DNA of 14,471 nt from Bacillota bacterium (GTDB taxonomy: Bacteria; Bacillota; Bacilli; Bacillales; Bacillaceae_J): NCBI GenBank assembly GCA_023457235.1, contig JAEWMK010000059.1, forward strand, positions 1 through 14,471. The letters run 5' to 3'. A program made the translations under genes and the position numbers. The notes below the pieces were generated by a model, which saw only the letters and a list, made by a program, of their open reading frames with translations, searched no databases and was not told the DNA's origin. Of this stretch, positions 1 to 4,890 are shown piece by piece. Each line of letters begins with the position of its first letter. Positions within the stretch are counted from its first letter, which is position 1.

Positions 1-444
1 GTCATCAACACTTGATACAGGGCCATCGGAACCAGGAATAACCGGAATATTCGCTAAAACGGCTTGGTGTCTCGCTTTTACTTTATCGCCGAACATCTCC
101 AAATGCTTTTCTTTAGGTCCGACAAAAATGATTCCTTCTTCTTCACATCGTTTCGCCAATTGGACATTTTCAGACAAGAAGCCGTATCCAGGGTGGATGG
201 CGTCAACATCATTCGCTTTTGCGATTTCAATGATTCCTTCAATATCTAAGTATGCATCGATTGGGCTTTTATCCTCACCAATTAAATAGGCTTCATCAGC
301 TTTGTAACGGTGATAGGAGCCAGAATCTTCTTTCGAATAAATGGCCACTGTACGTATTCCAAGCTCGGTACATGCACGAAATACACGAATTGCGATTTCA
401 CCTCTGTTTGCAACAAGGACTTTTTGAATTTTTCTCTCTCTCAT
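1..444 (-). CDS. pycA: Pyruvate carboxylase, N-terminal part (truncated by window edge)
   Basis: The first 148 codons of a biotin-dependent carboxylase, running off the left edge in frame. Pyruvate carboxylase makes oxaloacetate from pyruvate, bicarbonate and ATP in the cytoplasm. The visible part is the biotin-carboxylase N-terminal (Rossmann-like) subdomain: KVLVANRGEIAIR near residues 8-20, YSKEDSGSYHRYKADEAY near 36-53, and IHPGYGFLSEN near 83-93. The text closely follows the Bacillus subtilis PycA N-terminus as I remember it; the SGSYHRYKADEAYL stretch separates it from acetyl-CoA carboxylase AccC. The start at 444 is preceded, on the minus strand, by AGGAGGAGGT (451-460) at six bases. 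The homologous gene normally follows ftsW in the same direction; here the upstream side is a divergent catabolic cluster. A second pyc-like paralogue or another acyl-CoA carboxylase biotin-carboxylase subunit is possible but less likely. Confidence 0.88.
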   Translation of the reverse strand, partial: MRERKIQKVLVANRGEIAIRVFRACTELGIRTVAIYSKEDSGSYHRYKADEAYLIGEDKSPIDAYLDIEGIIEIAKANDVDAIHPGYGFLSENVQLAKRCEEEGIIFVGPKEKHLEMFGDKVKARHQAVLANIPVIPGSDGPVSSVDD

Positions 445-475
445 TATATGACCTCCTCCTAAACGCTACACATAA

Positions 476-496
476 ATGTTGCTTATAAAGCAACAT
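476..496. promoter_or_regulatory. Perfect 9-bp inverted repeat in the pycA leader
   Basis: ATGTTGCTT (476-484) and AAGCAACAT (488-496) are exact inverted arms around a 3-base centre. The site lies 32 bases upstream of the pycA start codon and would be in its 5' leader, or in a divergent operator. Related GTTG/CAAC dyads occur at 591-614 and 4697-4736. The protein that binds, if any, is unknown. Confidence 0.5.
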
Positions 497-502
497 AAAT
501 TC

Positions 503-515
503 TGTATATGATACA
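503..515. promoter_or_regulatory. GntR-like palindrome TGTAT-ATG-ATACA
   Basis: An exact 5-bp inverted repeat with a 3-base centre. Its TATATGAT core resembles the half-sites in the GntR operators at 10783-10816 and 13510-13543, so it may be a weaker site for the same FCD-type regulator. This is inference from sequence similarity in an AT-rich region. Confidence 0.3.
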
Positions 516-590
516 AAGTATTTTAGCAAAAGATTCAAAAAATATATACAGTAATTAATACTTTAAATCGAAATTTTTTTTAATTTCATA

Positions 591-614
591 TATAGCAACA
601 ATAATGTTGTTATA
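591..614. promoter_or_regulatory. Imperfect palindrome upstream of the tautomerase promoter
   Basis: TATAGCAACA (591-600) and TGTTGTTATA (605-614) form a 10-bp dyad with one mismatch. An overlapping TTGTT-ATACG-AACAA dyad runs 607-621. Both lie just upstream of the candidate -10 at 633-638, where an activator or repressor of the tautomerase operon would sit. Confidence 0.4.
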
Positions 615-680
615 CGAACAAAAAAGATTTACTATAAATTAAGAAGATTCTATCAAATAAATAAAAGGAAGTGTCAAAGT

Positions 681-881
681 ATGCCTTTAGTTCAGATTAC
701 TATAATGGAAGGACGCACACCTGAAAAAAAAGAACGGCTAATTAAAGAAGTAACGAATACAGTTTGTGAAACATTGGAAGCACCAATCGAATCTGTTCGT
801 GTGCTTATTAATGAAATTCCTGCATCACATTGGGGGATTGCAGGTGAATCAGTAGAAAAACGACGTTCAAAACTGAATTAA
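681..881 (+). CDS. 4-oxalocrotonate tautomerase (PraC/XylH-type)
   Basis: A 66-residue tautomerase-superfamily protein. It converts 2-hydroxymuconate to its keto form 4-oxalocrotonate in the catechol-type meta-cleavage lower pathway; the family forms small oligomers (typically hexamers) in the cytoplasm. After removal of Met1 the N-terminus is the catalytic Pro1 (PLVQITIMEGR). Arg11 (in EGR) and Arg39 (in SVRV), the substrate-binding arginines of the classic enzyme, are in the expected positions. The hydrophobic residue 50, Phe in Pseudomonas, is Trp here (SHWGIAG). Length equals the usual 62-72 residues. The RBS AAAAGGAAG lies at 663-671. It is followed after 14 bases by the GlcG-like gene, so the two are almost certainly co-transcribed. 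The rest of the pathway lies 3-12 kb away in the window, on separate transcripts. Confidence 0.9.
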   Translation: MPLVQITIMEGRTPEKKERLIKEVTNTVCETLEAPIESVRVLINEIPASHWGIAGESVEKRRSKLN

Positions 882-895
882 TTAGGAGGGATTTT

Positions 896-1321
896 ATGAA
901 ATTAATAGAGAAGTTTTCGATTCCAAATGAGCTTGCGAAAAAAATGATTGAAGCTGCCGAAAATAAGGCAAAGGAATTGGGAATCGCTGTTAATATTACG
1001 ATTGTAGATGAAGGCGGAAATTTAGTAGCTTTCTCTAGAATGGATCATGCTCCACTTCTAAGTATTGGCATATCACAAAATAAAGCATACACTGCTATTG
1101 GATTTAAAAAACCCACTGGTGATTGGTATCCAATGATAAAGGATGAACCAGCATTATTAAATGGAATTGTACACACTCCGAAGCTGGTTATTTTCGGCGG
1201 TGGCTTCCCTATTACAGTTGATGGTCATGTTATTGGCGGTATTGGTATTAGCGGGGGAAGTGCTGAAGAGGATGAAATGTGTGGCGAAGCTGCACTTCAA
1301 ATTGTTCAACAATTGGTTTAA
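896..1321 (+). CDS. GlcG/HbpS-family protein (heme-degrading domain family)
   Basis: A 141-residue cytoplasmic protein of the GlcG/HbpS fold (PF03928 type). Typical signs are ITIVDEGGNLVAFSRMD (residues 35-50), the DEPALLNGIVHTP region (83-95), and the glycine-rich end with GGFPITVDGHVIGGIGISGG (102-121) followed by EDE/CGEAAL. Some HbpS members bind heme or iron. Other GlcG proteins are simply found next to catabolic genes, and their job is not settled. It is in an operon with the tautomerase (14-base gap, AGGAGGG RBS at 883-889) and followed by a terminator. Its pairing with a meta-cleavage enzyme suggests a helper function, perhaps in iron/heme or redox protection of the ferrous dioxygenase, but this is speculation. 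No signal peptide is visible, unlike secreted HbpS. Confidence 0.82.
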   Translation: MKLIEKFSIPNELAKKMIEAAENKAKELGIAVNITIVDEGGNLVAFSRMDHAPLLSIGISQNKAYTAIGFKKPTGDWYPMIKDEPALLNGIVHTPKLVIFGGGFPITVDGHVIGGIGISGGSAEEDEMCGEAALQIVQQLV

Positions 1322-1344
1322 AAATTAAGATGATCTAGCTCATT

Positions 1345-1406
1345 AAAAGGGGTTATCTCAAATTAACAGATCATATAAGTCTATTAATTGGGATAGCCCT
1401 TTTTTA
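1345..1406 (+). terminator. Rho-independent terminator after the GlcG-like gene
   Basis: AAAAGGGG..TTATC (1345-1356) pairs with GATAGCCCTTTT (1392-1403) with a small internal loop, and the right arm runs into a T tract. An inner AATTAA/TTAATT pairing lengthens the stem. It ends the tautomerase-GlcG operon. Confidence 0.75.
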
Positions 1407-1411
1407 CCACC

Positions 1412-1440
1412 TTGTGAACGGTGAAATCGAATGATAGAAT
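1412..1440 (+). promoter_or_regulatory. Sigma-A-like promoter of the chemoreceptor gene
   Basis: TTGTGA (1412-1417), 17 bases, TAGAAT (1435-1440). It sits directly after the upstream terminator and 52 bases before the start codon at 1492, so the gene is probably its own transcript. Confidence 0.55.
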
Positions 1441-1452
1441 TATTGTGATATA

Positions 1453-1466
1453 TGGAAACGTTTACT
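1453..1466 (+). promoter_or_regulatory. cre-like site (CcpA) downstream of the transcription start
   Basis: TGGAAACGTTTACT matches the Bacillus cre consensus TGWAANCGNTNWCA with two mismatches and keeps the central CG. It would lie about 6 bases downstream of the predicted transcription start, a typical position for CcpA roadblock repression. Binding is inferred. Confidence 0.45.
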
Positions 1467-1491
1467 AAATAAGGCGAGGAGGCGAAAATGT

Positions 1492-2337
1492 ATGGAAAGA
1501 AATGCAACAGCTATAACAGCCCAGCAATTAATGGATGCGCTTATTGTGGTTACACCATATATTGCTGATATTTTGCAAGTAGATATGGGATTTGCAGTTA
1601 CAGACAAAGAAAAGTTTATTATCCAAAAAGATGGAAAAACACTGAGATTGAATATTTCCCCAGGTGATCCTCTCAAACCGACTTCGGCATCTGCAGAGGC
1701 AATGAGAACGAAAAAGTATGCGGTTAAGAATATGGATGCTTCATTATATGGCTTACCAGTTAGACTCTCAGGTTATCCAATCATAGACGAACAGAATAAT
1801 GTAATAGGCTCTGTAGGAATTGCTAGAAATATAGAAACATGGACTGGATTGAATAATAGTGCTGAGGAATTATCACAATCTAGTGGTGAGGTTGGGAGTA
1901 TTATAAAACAGTTTTTGGAAATTGCCTCCCAAATAAAAAGTGAAAGCGAAGCACTCCAAGAAAAGGCAGATGATATTAATAATAAATTTAAAAGATCTAG
2001 CCAGATTTTGGACTCTATTAAATCAATCGCTTCACAAACAAGATTAATTGGACTAAATGCTGCTATTGAAGCTGCAAGAATTGGAGATGTCGGTAGAGGA
2101 TTTGGAGTTGTTGCAGATGAAATCCGGAAGTTGTCAGGTCACAGTAATGATGCAAGTGTCGAAATTGAAAAAACATTAAATGATTTGAAAATTGACCTTC
2201 AATCCATTACAGATGAGGTTACTTCCATAAACAATACTGTTATTAGTCAATTAGAAAAAGCAAAAGATATTAATTCAAGAATTGAAAGATTTGAGGAAAT
2301 TTCAAAGCTATTATTACAATTATCTAGTAAGTTATAA
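1492..2337 (+). CDS. Soluble chemoreceptor-like protein (sensor domain plus short MCP signalling domain)
   Basis: A 281-residue protein with no transmembrane segment. Residues 1-115 look like a small-ligand sensor domain (IADILQVDMGFAVTDKE, PGDPLKP, SGYPIIDEQNNVIGSVGIA), similar to the PAS-like input domains of other soluble Bacillus/Clostridium receptors. Residues 120-175 are a helical linker. Residues 177-217 are the MCP hairpin tip with GLNAAIEAARIGDVGRGFGVVADEIRKLS, the CheW/CheA contact motif. The second signalling helix is short (about 60 residues after the tip), so methylation helices are reduced or absent. The start is set by GAGGAGG (1476-1482), nine bases upstream; the ATG four bases earlier opens a different, short frame. 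It has its own promoter, cre-like site and terminator, and lies between pathway genes, so it may sense an aromatic substrate or intermediate and feed the flagellar system. The ligand is unknown. Confidence 0.85.
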   Translation: MERNATAITAQQLMDALIVVTPYIADILQVDMGFAVTDKEKFIIQKDGKTLRLNISPGDPLKPTSASAEAMRTKKYAVKNMDASLYGLPVRLSGYPIIDEQNNVIGSVGIARNIETWTGLNNSAEELSQSSGEVGSIIKQFLEIASQIKSESEALQEKADDINNKFKRSSQILDSIKSIASQTRLIGLNAAIEAARIGDVGRGFGVVADEIRKLSGHSNDASVEIEKTLNDLKIDLQSITDEVTSINNTVISQLEKAKDINSRIERFEEISKLLLQLSSKL

Positions 2338-2369
2338 AAAAAAATCGGGACAAACTTGCCCCGATTTTT
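2338..2369 (+). terminator. Rho-independent terminator after the chemoreceptor gene
   Basis: AAAAATCGGG (2340-2349) and CCCGATTTTT (2360-2369) are exact 10-bp arms around a 10-base loop. The A-rich left and T-rich right arms may let it work in both directions, although the IclR gene ends beyond the adjacent repeat. Confidence 0.9.
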
Positions 2370-2380
2370 CTTATATCAAG

Positions 2381-2531
2381 CTCTGTCTAGCTCCAGCGCC
2401 TATCGCCTAGCAAACTTCAGGTCTCCTTCCTACGATAAGTCAACTAAGAATTGCTAACGCAATTCAAGTTTCCTTTATCTCAGTCGAAGACCCTCCAGTT
2501 TGTACGGCGATGAGCAAGGCGCTTGCGCTTT
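2381..2531. repeat. Dispersed Bacillaceae-type intergenic repeat
   Basis: This stretch, from CTGTCTAGCTCCAGCGCC at its left end to AAGGCGCTTGCGCTTTT at its right end, matches a family of intergenic repeats I recall from Bacillus and Geobacillus chromosomes. It is G+C-richer than its surroundings and can fold: AGCGCCT (2395-2401) pairs with AGGCGCT (2517-2523), and GAATTGC (2448-2454) with GCAATTC (2459-2465). It fills the gap between two convergent genes and ends three bases before the IclR stop codon. No coding capacity is visible. Origin and function are unknown to me. Confidence 0.7.
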
Positions 2532-2533
2532 TC

Positions 2534-3325
2534 CTATCTCCAATATCCCATTCTATCTGAAATTTCCATACTTGCTTCAATAACCTTTTTGGCTAGTGGT
2601 CTAATTTTACTTTGCTGTATTCTTTGCATCGGACCTACCACAGTTAAGGCTGCGATTACCTTTCCAGTATAATCGTATATTGGTGCTGCAACTGAATGGA
2701 CGCCTTCATTAAATTCTGCCAAGCTGTAAGCAAATCCATCTTCTTTTATCTTTTTTAAGTGTTCTCTTAACTCGTCAGGATCGGTGATTGTTGTTTCTGT
2801 ATACTTCTTTAGACCTGAATTAATCACAGTTTCTACAACACTATCATCTGCATAGGCCAAAAGTACCTTCCCGGAGCTTGTACAGTAAGCAGGATTGCGT
2901 TTACCGACATGTGTTAACGCCCTAACATAATGATTGCATTCAATCTTTTGGATATAAATAACATCTGTATTATCAAGAACCGAGATGTGGGCAGTTTCAT
3001 CAATGTCCTGGACCAGTTTATTTAAAATTGGCTGAGATTCACGGTAGACATCCATATTATTATTGATAATTCCGCTTAATGAAATAATGGTCATCCCTAA
3101 ACGATATTTTTTTGATTCCGGATCTTTATAAACGAATCCCTCGCTAGCAAGTGTTGCCATTGTTCGGCTGACAGTACTTTTATTCAGACCTAACTGTGTG
3201 GCTAGATCACTAATCTTTTTTTCAGGTTCATCCATTGAAAAACTTCGTAAAATTAATAACGCATTTTTAACTGAGGAAAGTAAATTATCCTTGTTATCTT
3301 TTGAATCCTTTTCATTCGTTTCCAA
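2534..3325 (-). CDS. IclR-family transcriptional regulator
   Basis: A 263-residue regulator. The N-terminal winged helix-turn-helix covers roughly residues 15-78, with ISDLATQLGLNKSTVSRTMATLASEGFV as the HTH region (38-65). The effector-binding domain follows (about 90-258) and includes the family hallmark AYCTSSGKVLLAY and the C-terminal block AAPIYDYTGKVIAALTVVGP. IclR proteins often control aromatic acid catabolism and usually bind small carboxylates. The start is TTG: AAGGGGTG (3333-3340 on the minus strand) is seven bases upstream, and the next ATG would remove part of the HTH. It is divergent from the ACMSD-like decarboxylase, with a palindrome-rich spacer between them, so it probably controls that gene and itself. 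Whether it activates or represses, and its effector, cannot be read from the sequence. Confidence 0.9.
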   Translation of the reverse strand: METNEKDSKDNKDNLLSSVKNALLILRSFSMDEPEKKISDLATQLGLNKSTVSRTMATLASEGFVYKDPESKKYRLGMTIISLSGIINNNMDVYRESQPILNKLVQDIDETAHISVLDNTDVIYIQKIECNHYVRALTHVGKRNPAYCTSSGKVLLAYADDSVVETVINSGLKKYTETTITDPDELREHLKKIKEDGFAYSLAEFNEGVHSVAAPIYDYTGKVIAALTVVGPMQRIQQSKIRPLAKKVIEASMEISDRMGYWR

Positions 3326-3367
3326 ATTAGTACACCCCTTCGTAGTTTCATATAGATAAACGCACTC

Positions 3368-3379
3368 TCTCTATAGAGA
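3368..3379. promoter_or_regulatory. 12-bp perfect palindrome in the IclR promoter region
   Basis: TCTCTATAGAGA is self-complementary throughout and lies 43 bases upstream of the IclR start codon. It may be an autoregulatory operator or overlap the IclR -10. No clear -35 was found, so its role is uncertain. A TTTCATATA word is at 3346-3354, between it and the start codon. Confidence 0.35.
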
Positions 3380-3456
3380 ACATTATCAAAAAATGTGAAA
3401 AATGAAAAGCGATAATACCCTTTAAGGGAATATTCTAAAAATTTTATAAGTTTTTA

Positions 3457-3485
3457 TTATCATTTTTATGATTTTTTGATATAGT
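3457..3485 (+). promoter_or_regulatory. Candidate sigma-A promoter for the decarboxylase gene
   Basis: TTATCA (3457-3462), a 17-base spacer, and TATAGT (3480-3485). The predicted transcription start (about 3492) falls just before the operator-like element at 3498-3522. Confidence 0.45.
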
Positions 3486-3497
3486 GTATGTTATACA

Positions 3498-3522
3498 GAA
3501 ACGCAATTTCAATATATGAAAC
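3498..3522. promoter_or_regulatory. Candidate IclR operator with three alternating half-sites
   Basis: GAAAC (3498-3502), TTTC (3507-3510) and GAAAC (3518-3522) form two overlapping dyads. GAAAC-GCA-ATTTC is one mismatch from the GAAAC-N3-GTTTC layout known for KdgR-type IclR proteins, and TTTCA-ATATA-TGAAA (3507-3521) is an exact 5-bp dyad. It lies just downstream of the proposed transcription start in the IclR-decarboxylase spacer, a natural repressor position. Assignment to this IclR protein is by context. Confidence 0.45.
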
Positions 3523-3659
3523 TTTAACTTTATTCAGCAAAAGCAGCTGAATAAAGTTAAAGCCTCCGGCGGATGCCTCAGATTTTCAGAGGTAGTTTTT
3601 CGAGCAAGCTCGAAAAAATCTGGGCGCAAATATGCCAAGGCACATTTGATTAAAGGGAG
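3522..3659 (+). repeat. Structured dispersed repeat, copy A, ending in the decarboxylase RBS
   Basis: The element begins with a perfect 17-bp inverted repeat (3522-3538 and 3546-3562, loop of 7). It continues with GCCTCCGGCGGATGCC, a perfect 10-bp hairpin TTTTTCGAGC-AA-GCTCGAAAAA (3596-3617) enclosed by CAGAT/ATCTG, and a third hairpin at 3627-3648 with one mismatch. It ends in AAAGGGAG (3652-3659), the Shine-Dalgarno of the next gene. The 114 bases from 3546 repeat at 6660-6772 with about eight substitutions and one indel. No transposase is present. It would be transcribed as a folded 5' leader. Confidence 0.8.
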
Positions 3660-3670
3660 AGTGGAAAAGA

Positions 3671-4621
3671 ATGTATGATGTACATACTCATTTTATACCG
3701 CAAGAAGTAATCACATGGCTAAAAGAAAATAAGTCTCTGGTCAATGCAAAATGGGAAAAGAAAGACCCGAATAAAGAAGACTTTCTAGTTGTTAATGAAA
3801 AATGGGGCTTTGAATTAAAGAAGTCTTTCGTAGATGAGACCCTGTATTTACATGAACAAAAAAACATTGGTGTCAAGCATTCTCTTGTATCACCGATTCC
3901 ACAATTGTTTATGTATGATTTCTCCGCCGAAATAACAAGTGAATTATCGCAAGTTTATAATCGCTCTTTAGCTAATTGGGCTGATCGAGAAGCAGAAAAA
4001 ATATCAGCACTTGCTACTGTACCGCTTAATAGTCCTGTTAAAGCTGCTGGGTTGCTTAATGAAGCAATGCAATTGGGCTTAAAAGGTGCGATTATTGGAC
4101 CGGGACTACCCGAATATATGTTATCAGATGACTTTTTTGCACCGCTTTTTGAAGAGGCTAATAAATTAAATGCAATTATCTTTATTCATCCGCTACTATG
4201 CGAAGACCCAAGACTAAAGAAACGAATGATGCCTAATTTAATTGGTGTTCCTTGGGAAACAACAGTATGTGCAACTGATTTATTACTAAGTGGCTTTTTA
4301 GACAAGTATCCGAATATTAAAGTATTGCTTGCCCATGGCGGAGGTTTTCTTCCATATCAAATAGGAAGATTAAATAAAGGCTACAGTATGTGGAACAATG
4401 TTTCGTCAGCATTACAAGCACCACCGATTGAGTATTTAAAAAGAATGTGGTATGACACCGTTCTTTGGAACGAGGGAAGTTTGCAGTTTTTACTAAATAC
4501 AGTTGGCGAAGACAGGGTAGTTCCAGGATCTGATTATCCATTTGACCTTTGTACATGGCCTCCACAAATTTCAGGAGAAAAGGGTATCAGTTCGTTATTA
4601 GCAACAAATGTAAATGCTTAA
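3671..4621 (+). CDS. ACMSD-like amidohydrolase; probable 5-carboxy-2-hydroxymuconate-6-semialdehyde decarboxylase (PraH-type)
   Basis: A 316-residue amidohydrolase-2 family protein resembling 2-amino-3-carboxymuconate-6-semialdehyde decarboxylase. Metal-site residues are in the expected order: His5 and His7 (DVHTHFIP), His173 (IFIHP), His222 (LLAHGGG) and Asp288 (GSDYPF). In the protocatechuate 2,3-cleavage pathway a protein of this kind removes the carboxyl from the ring-cleavage product to give 2-hydroxymuconate semialdehyde. That role fits the tautomerase, oxalocrotonate decarboxylase and class III dioxygenase in this window. It is monocistronic: divergent from IclR, preceded by repeat copy A, followed by a terminator. 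The C-terminus stops at LLATNVNA, slightly before the usual final helix (family members end about ...GNALRLFGL), so it is several residues short. Other ACMSD-fold decarboxylases (gamma-resorcylate, o-pyrocatechuate) are alternatives. Confidence 0.78.
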   Translation: MYDVHTHFIPQEVITWLKENKSLVNAKWEKKDPNKEDFLVVNEKWGFELKKSFVDETLYLHEQKNIGVKHSLVSPIPQLFMYDFSAEITSELSQVYNRSLANWADREAEKISALATVPLNSPVKAAGLLNEAMQLGLKGAIIGPGLPEYMLSDDFFAPLFEEANKLNAIIFIHPLLCEDPRLKKRMMPNLIGVPWETTVCATDLLLSGFLDKYPNIKVLLAHGGGFLPYQIGRLNKGYSMWNNVSSALQAPPIEYLKRMWYDTVLWNEGSLQFLLNTVGEDRVVPGSDYPFDLCTWPPQISGEKGISSLLATNVNA

Positions 4622-4626
4622 CTAAG

Positions 4627-4654
4627 AAAAGAGGCTGAAAAAGTCTCTTTTTTT
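4627..4654 (+). terminator. Rho-independent terminator after the decarboxylase
   Basis: AAAAGAGGCT (4627-4636) pairs with AGTCTCTTTT (4642-4651) over 10 bp with one G-U pair, loop GAAAA, followed by more T residues. It separates the decarboxylase transcript from the hydratase operon. Confidence 0.85.
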
Positions 4655-4671
4655 ATTTGAACGAAAAAATA

Positions 4672-4736
4672 TGAAAAAGTTTCAAAAAATATGCCTGTTG
4701 TTGTGTATAGAACAACTGTGAGGTTGTATGCGCAAC
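4672..4736. promoter_or_regulatory. Operator-like cluster upstream of the hydratase operon
   Basis: Three dyads lie in 65 bases: TGAAA-AAG-TTTCA (4672-4684, IclR-like), GTTGTT-N8-AACAAC (4697-4716; also readable as GTTGT-N7-ACAAC), and GTTG-TATGCG-CAAC (4723-4736). The last overlaps the proposed -35. The GTTG/CAAC arms echo those at 476-496 and 591-614 upstream of the tautomerase, so one regulator may act on both operons. Confidence 0.45.
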
Positions 4737-4752
4737 TAAGTAGAGTTATTAT
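4724..4752 (+). promoter_or_regulatory. Candidate promoter of the hydratase-to-dioxygenase operon
   Basis: TTGTAT (4724-4729), 17 bases, TATTAT (4747-4752). A TATAAT at 4750-4755 is a better -10 but would need a 20-base spacer. It is placed after the terminator at 4627-4654 and before the leader ORF. Confidence 0.4.
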
Positions 4753-4803
4753 AATTTTAAGATTATTATATAAAATCCCTAACGTAAGGGAGGATTTTGG
4801 GAG

Positions 4804-4890
4804 ATGGTTCAAGAAGTTAAACTAATGTATATTGTAAAATCAATTGACTTTTTACAACTAATTAATAGGGAATGGAGTGGAACATATTGA
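4804..4890 (+). CDS. Possible 28-residue leader peptide overlapping the hydratase start
   Basis: An ATG-initiated frame of 28 codons (begins MVQEVKLMYIVKSIDFLQ) with AGGGAGG at 4787-4793, ten bases upstream. Its stop TGA (4888-4890) overlaps the proposed TTG start of the hydratase in the sequence TTGA, the arrangement typical of translational coupling. The Shine-Dalgarno is partly enclosed in a small hairpin, TCCCT-AACGTA-AGGGA (4776-4791). I recognise no family. It could be a real small protein, a regulatory leader, or chance. Confidence 0.4.
   Translation: MVQEVKLMYIVKSIDFLQLINREWSGTY

Larger units (their letters stand above)
445..680. promoter_or_regulatory. Divergent intergenic region between pycA and the tautomerase operon
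   Basis: This 236-base AT-rich spacer holds no credible gene but several palindromes, listed separately. A possible -10 TATAAA lies at 633-638 for the tautomerase gene. The sequence 17 bases upstream (TTATAC, 610-615) is a poor -35, which suggests that activation is needed. An AATTTC/GAAATT inverted pair lies at 570-587. The TTTCATATA word at 584-592 also occurs in the IclR-decarboxylase spacer (3346-3354 and, inverted, 3513-3521). No confident promoter was found for pycA. Confidence 0.45.

Noticed and set aside
64..488. Plus-strand reading frames of 61 and 78 codons at the left end
   Set aside because: They are antisense to the pyruvate carboxylase N-terminus, which has clear family motifs; they have no good RBS.
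2381..2531. CRISPR array or insertion sequence at the intergenic repeats
   Set aside because: No regularly spaced identical repeats, no cas genes, no transposase and no terminal repeats of an IS.
3522..3659. Repeat copies as riboswitches
   Set aside because: The folds do not match any riboswitch class I know (no T-box, TPP, SAM or purine signature), and the text is repeated before functionally different steps.
4618..4812. Minus-strand frame of 64 codons between the decarboxylase and hydratase genes
   Set aside because: Low-complexity hydrophobic translation that crosses a terminator and promoter region, with no RBS or family resemblance.
4872..4886. ATG start of the hydratase at 4872
   Set aside because: The possible Shine-Dalgarno abuts it, while TTG at 4887 has a well-spaced GGAG and gives a length equal to DmpE. 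Not fully excluded.
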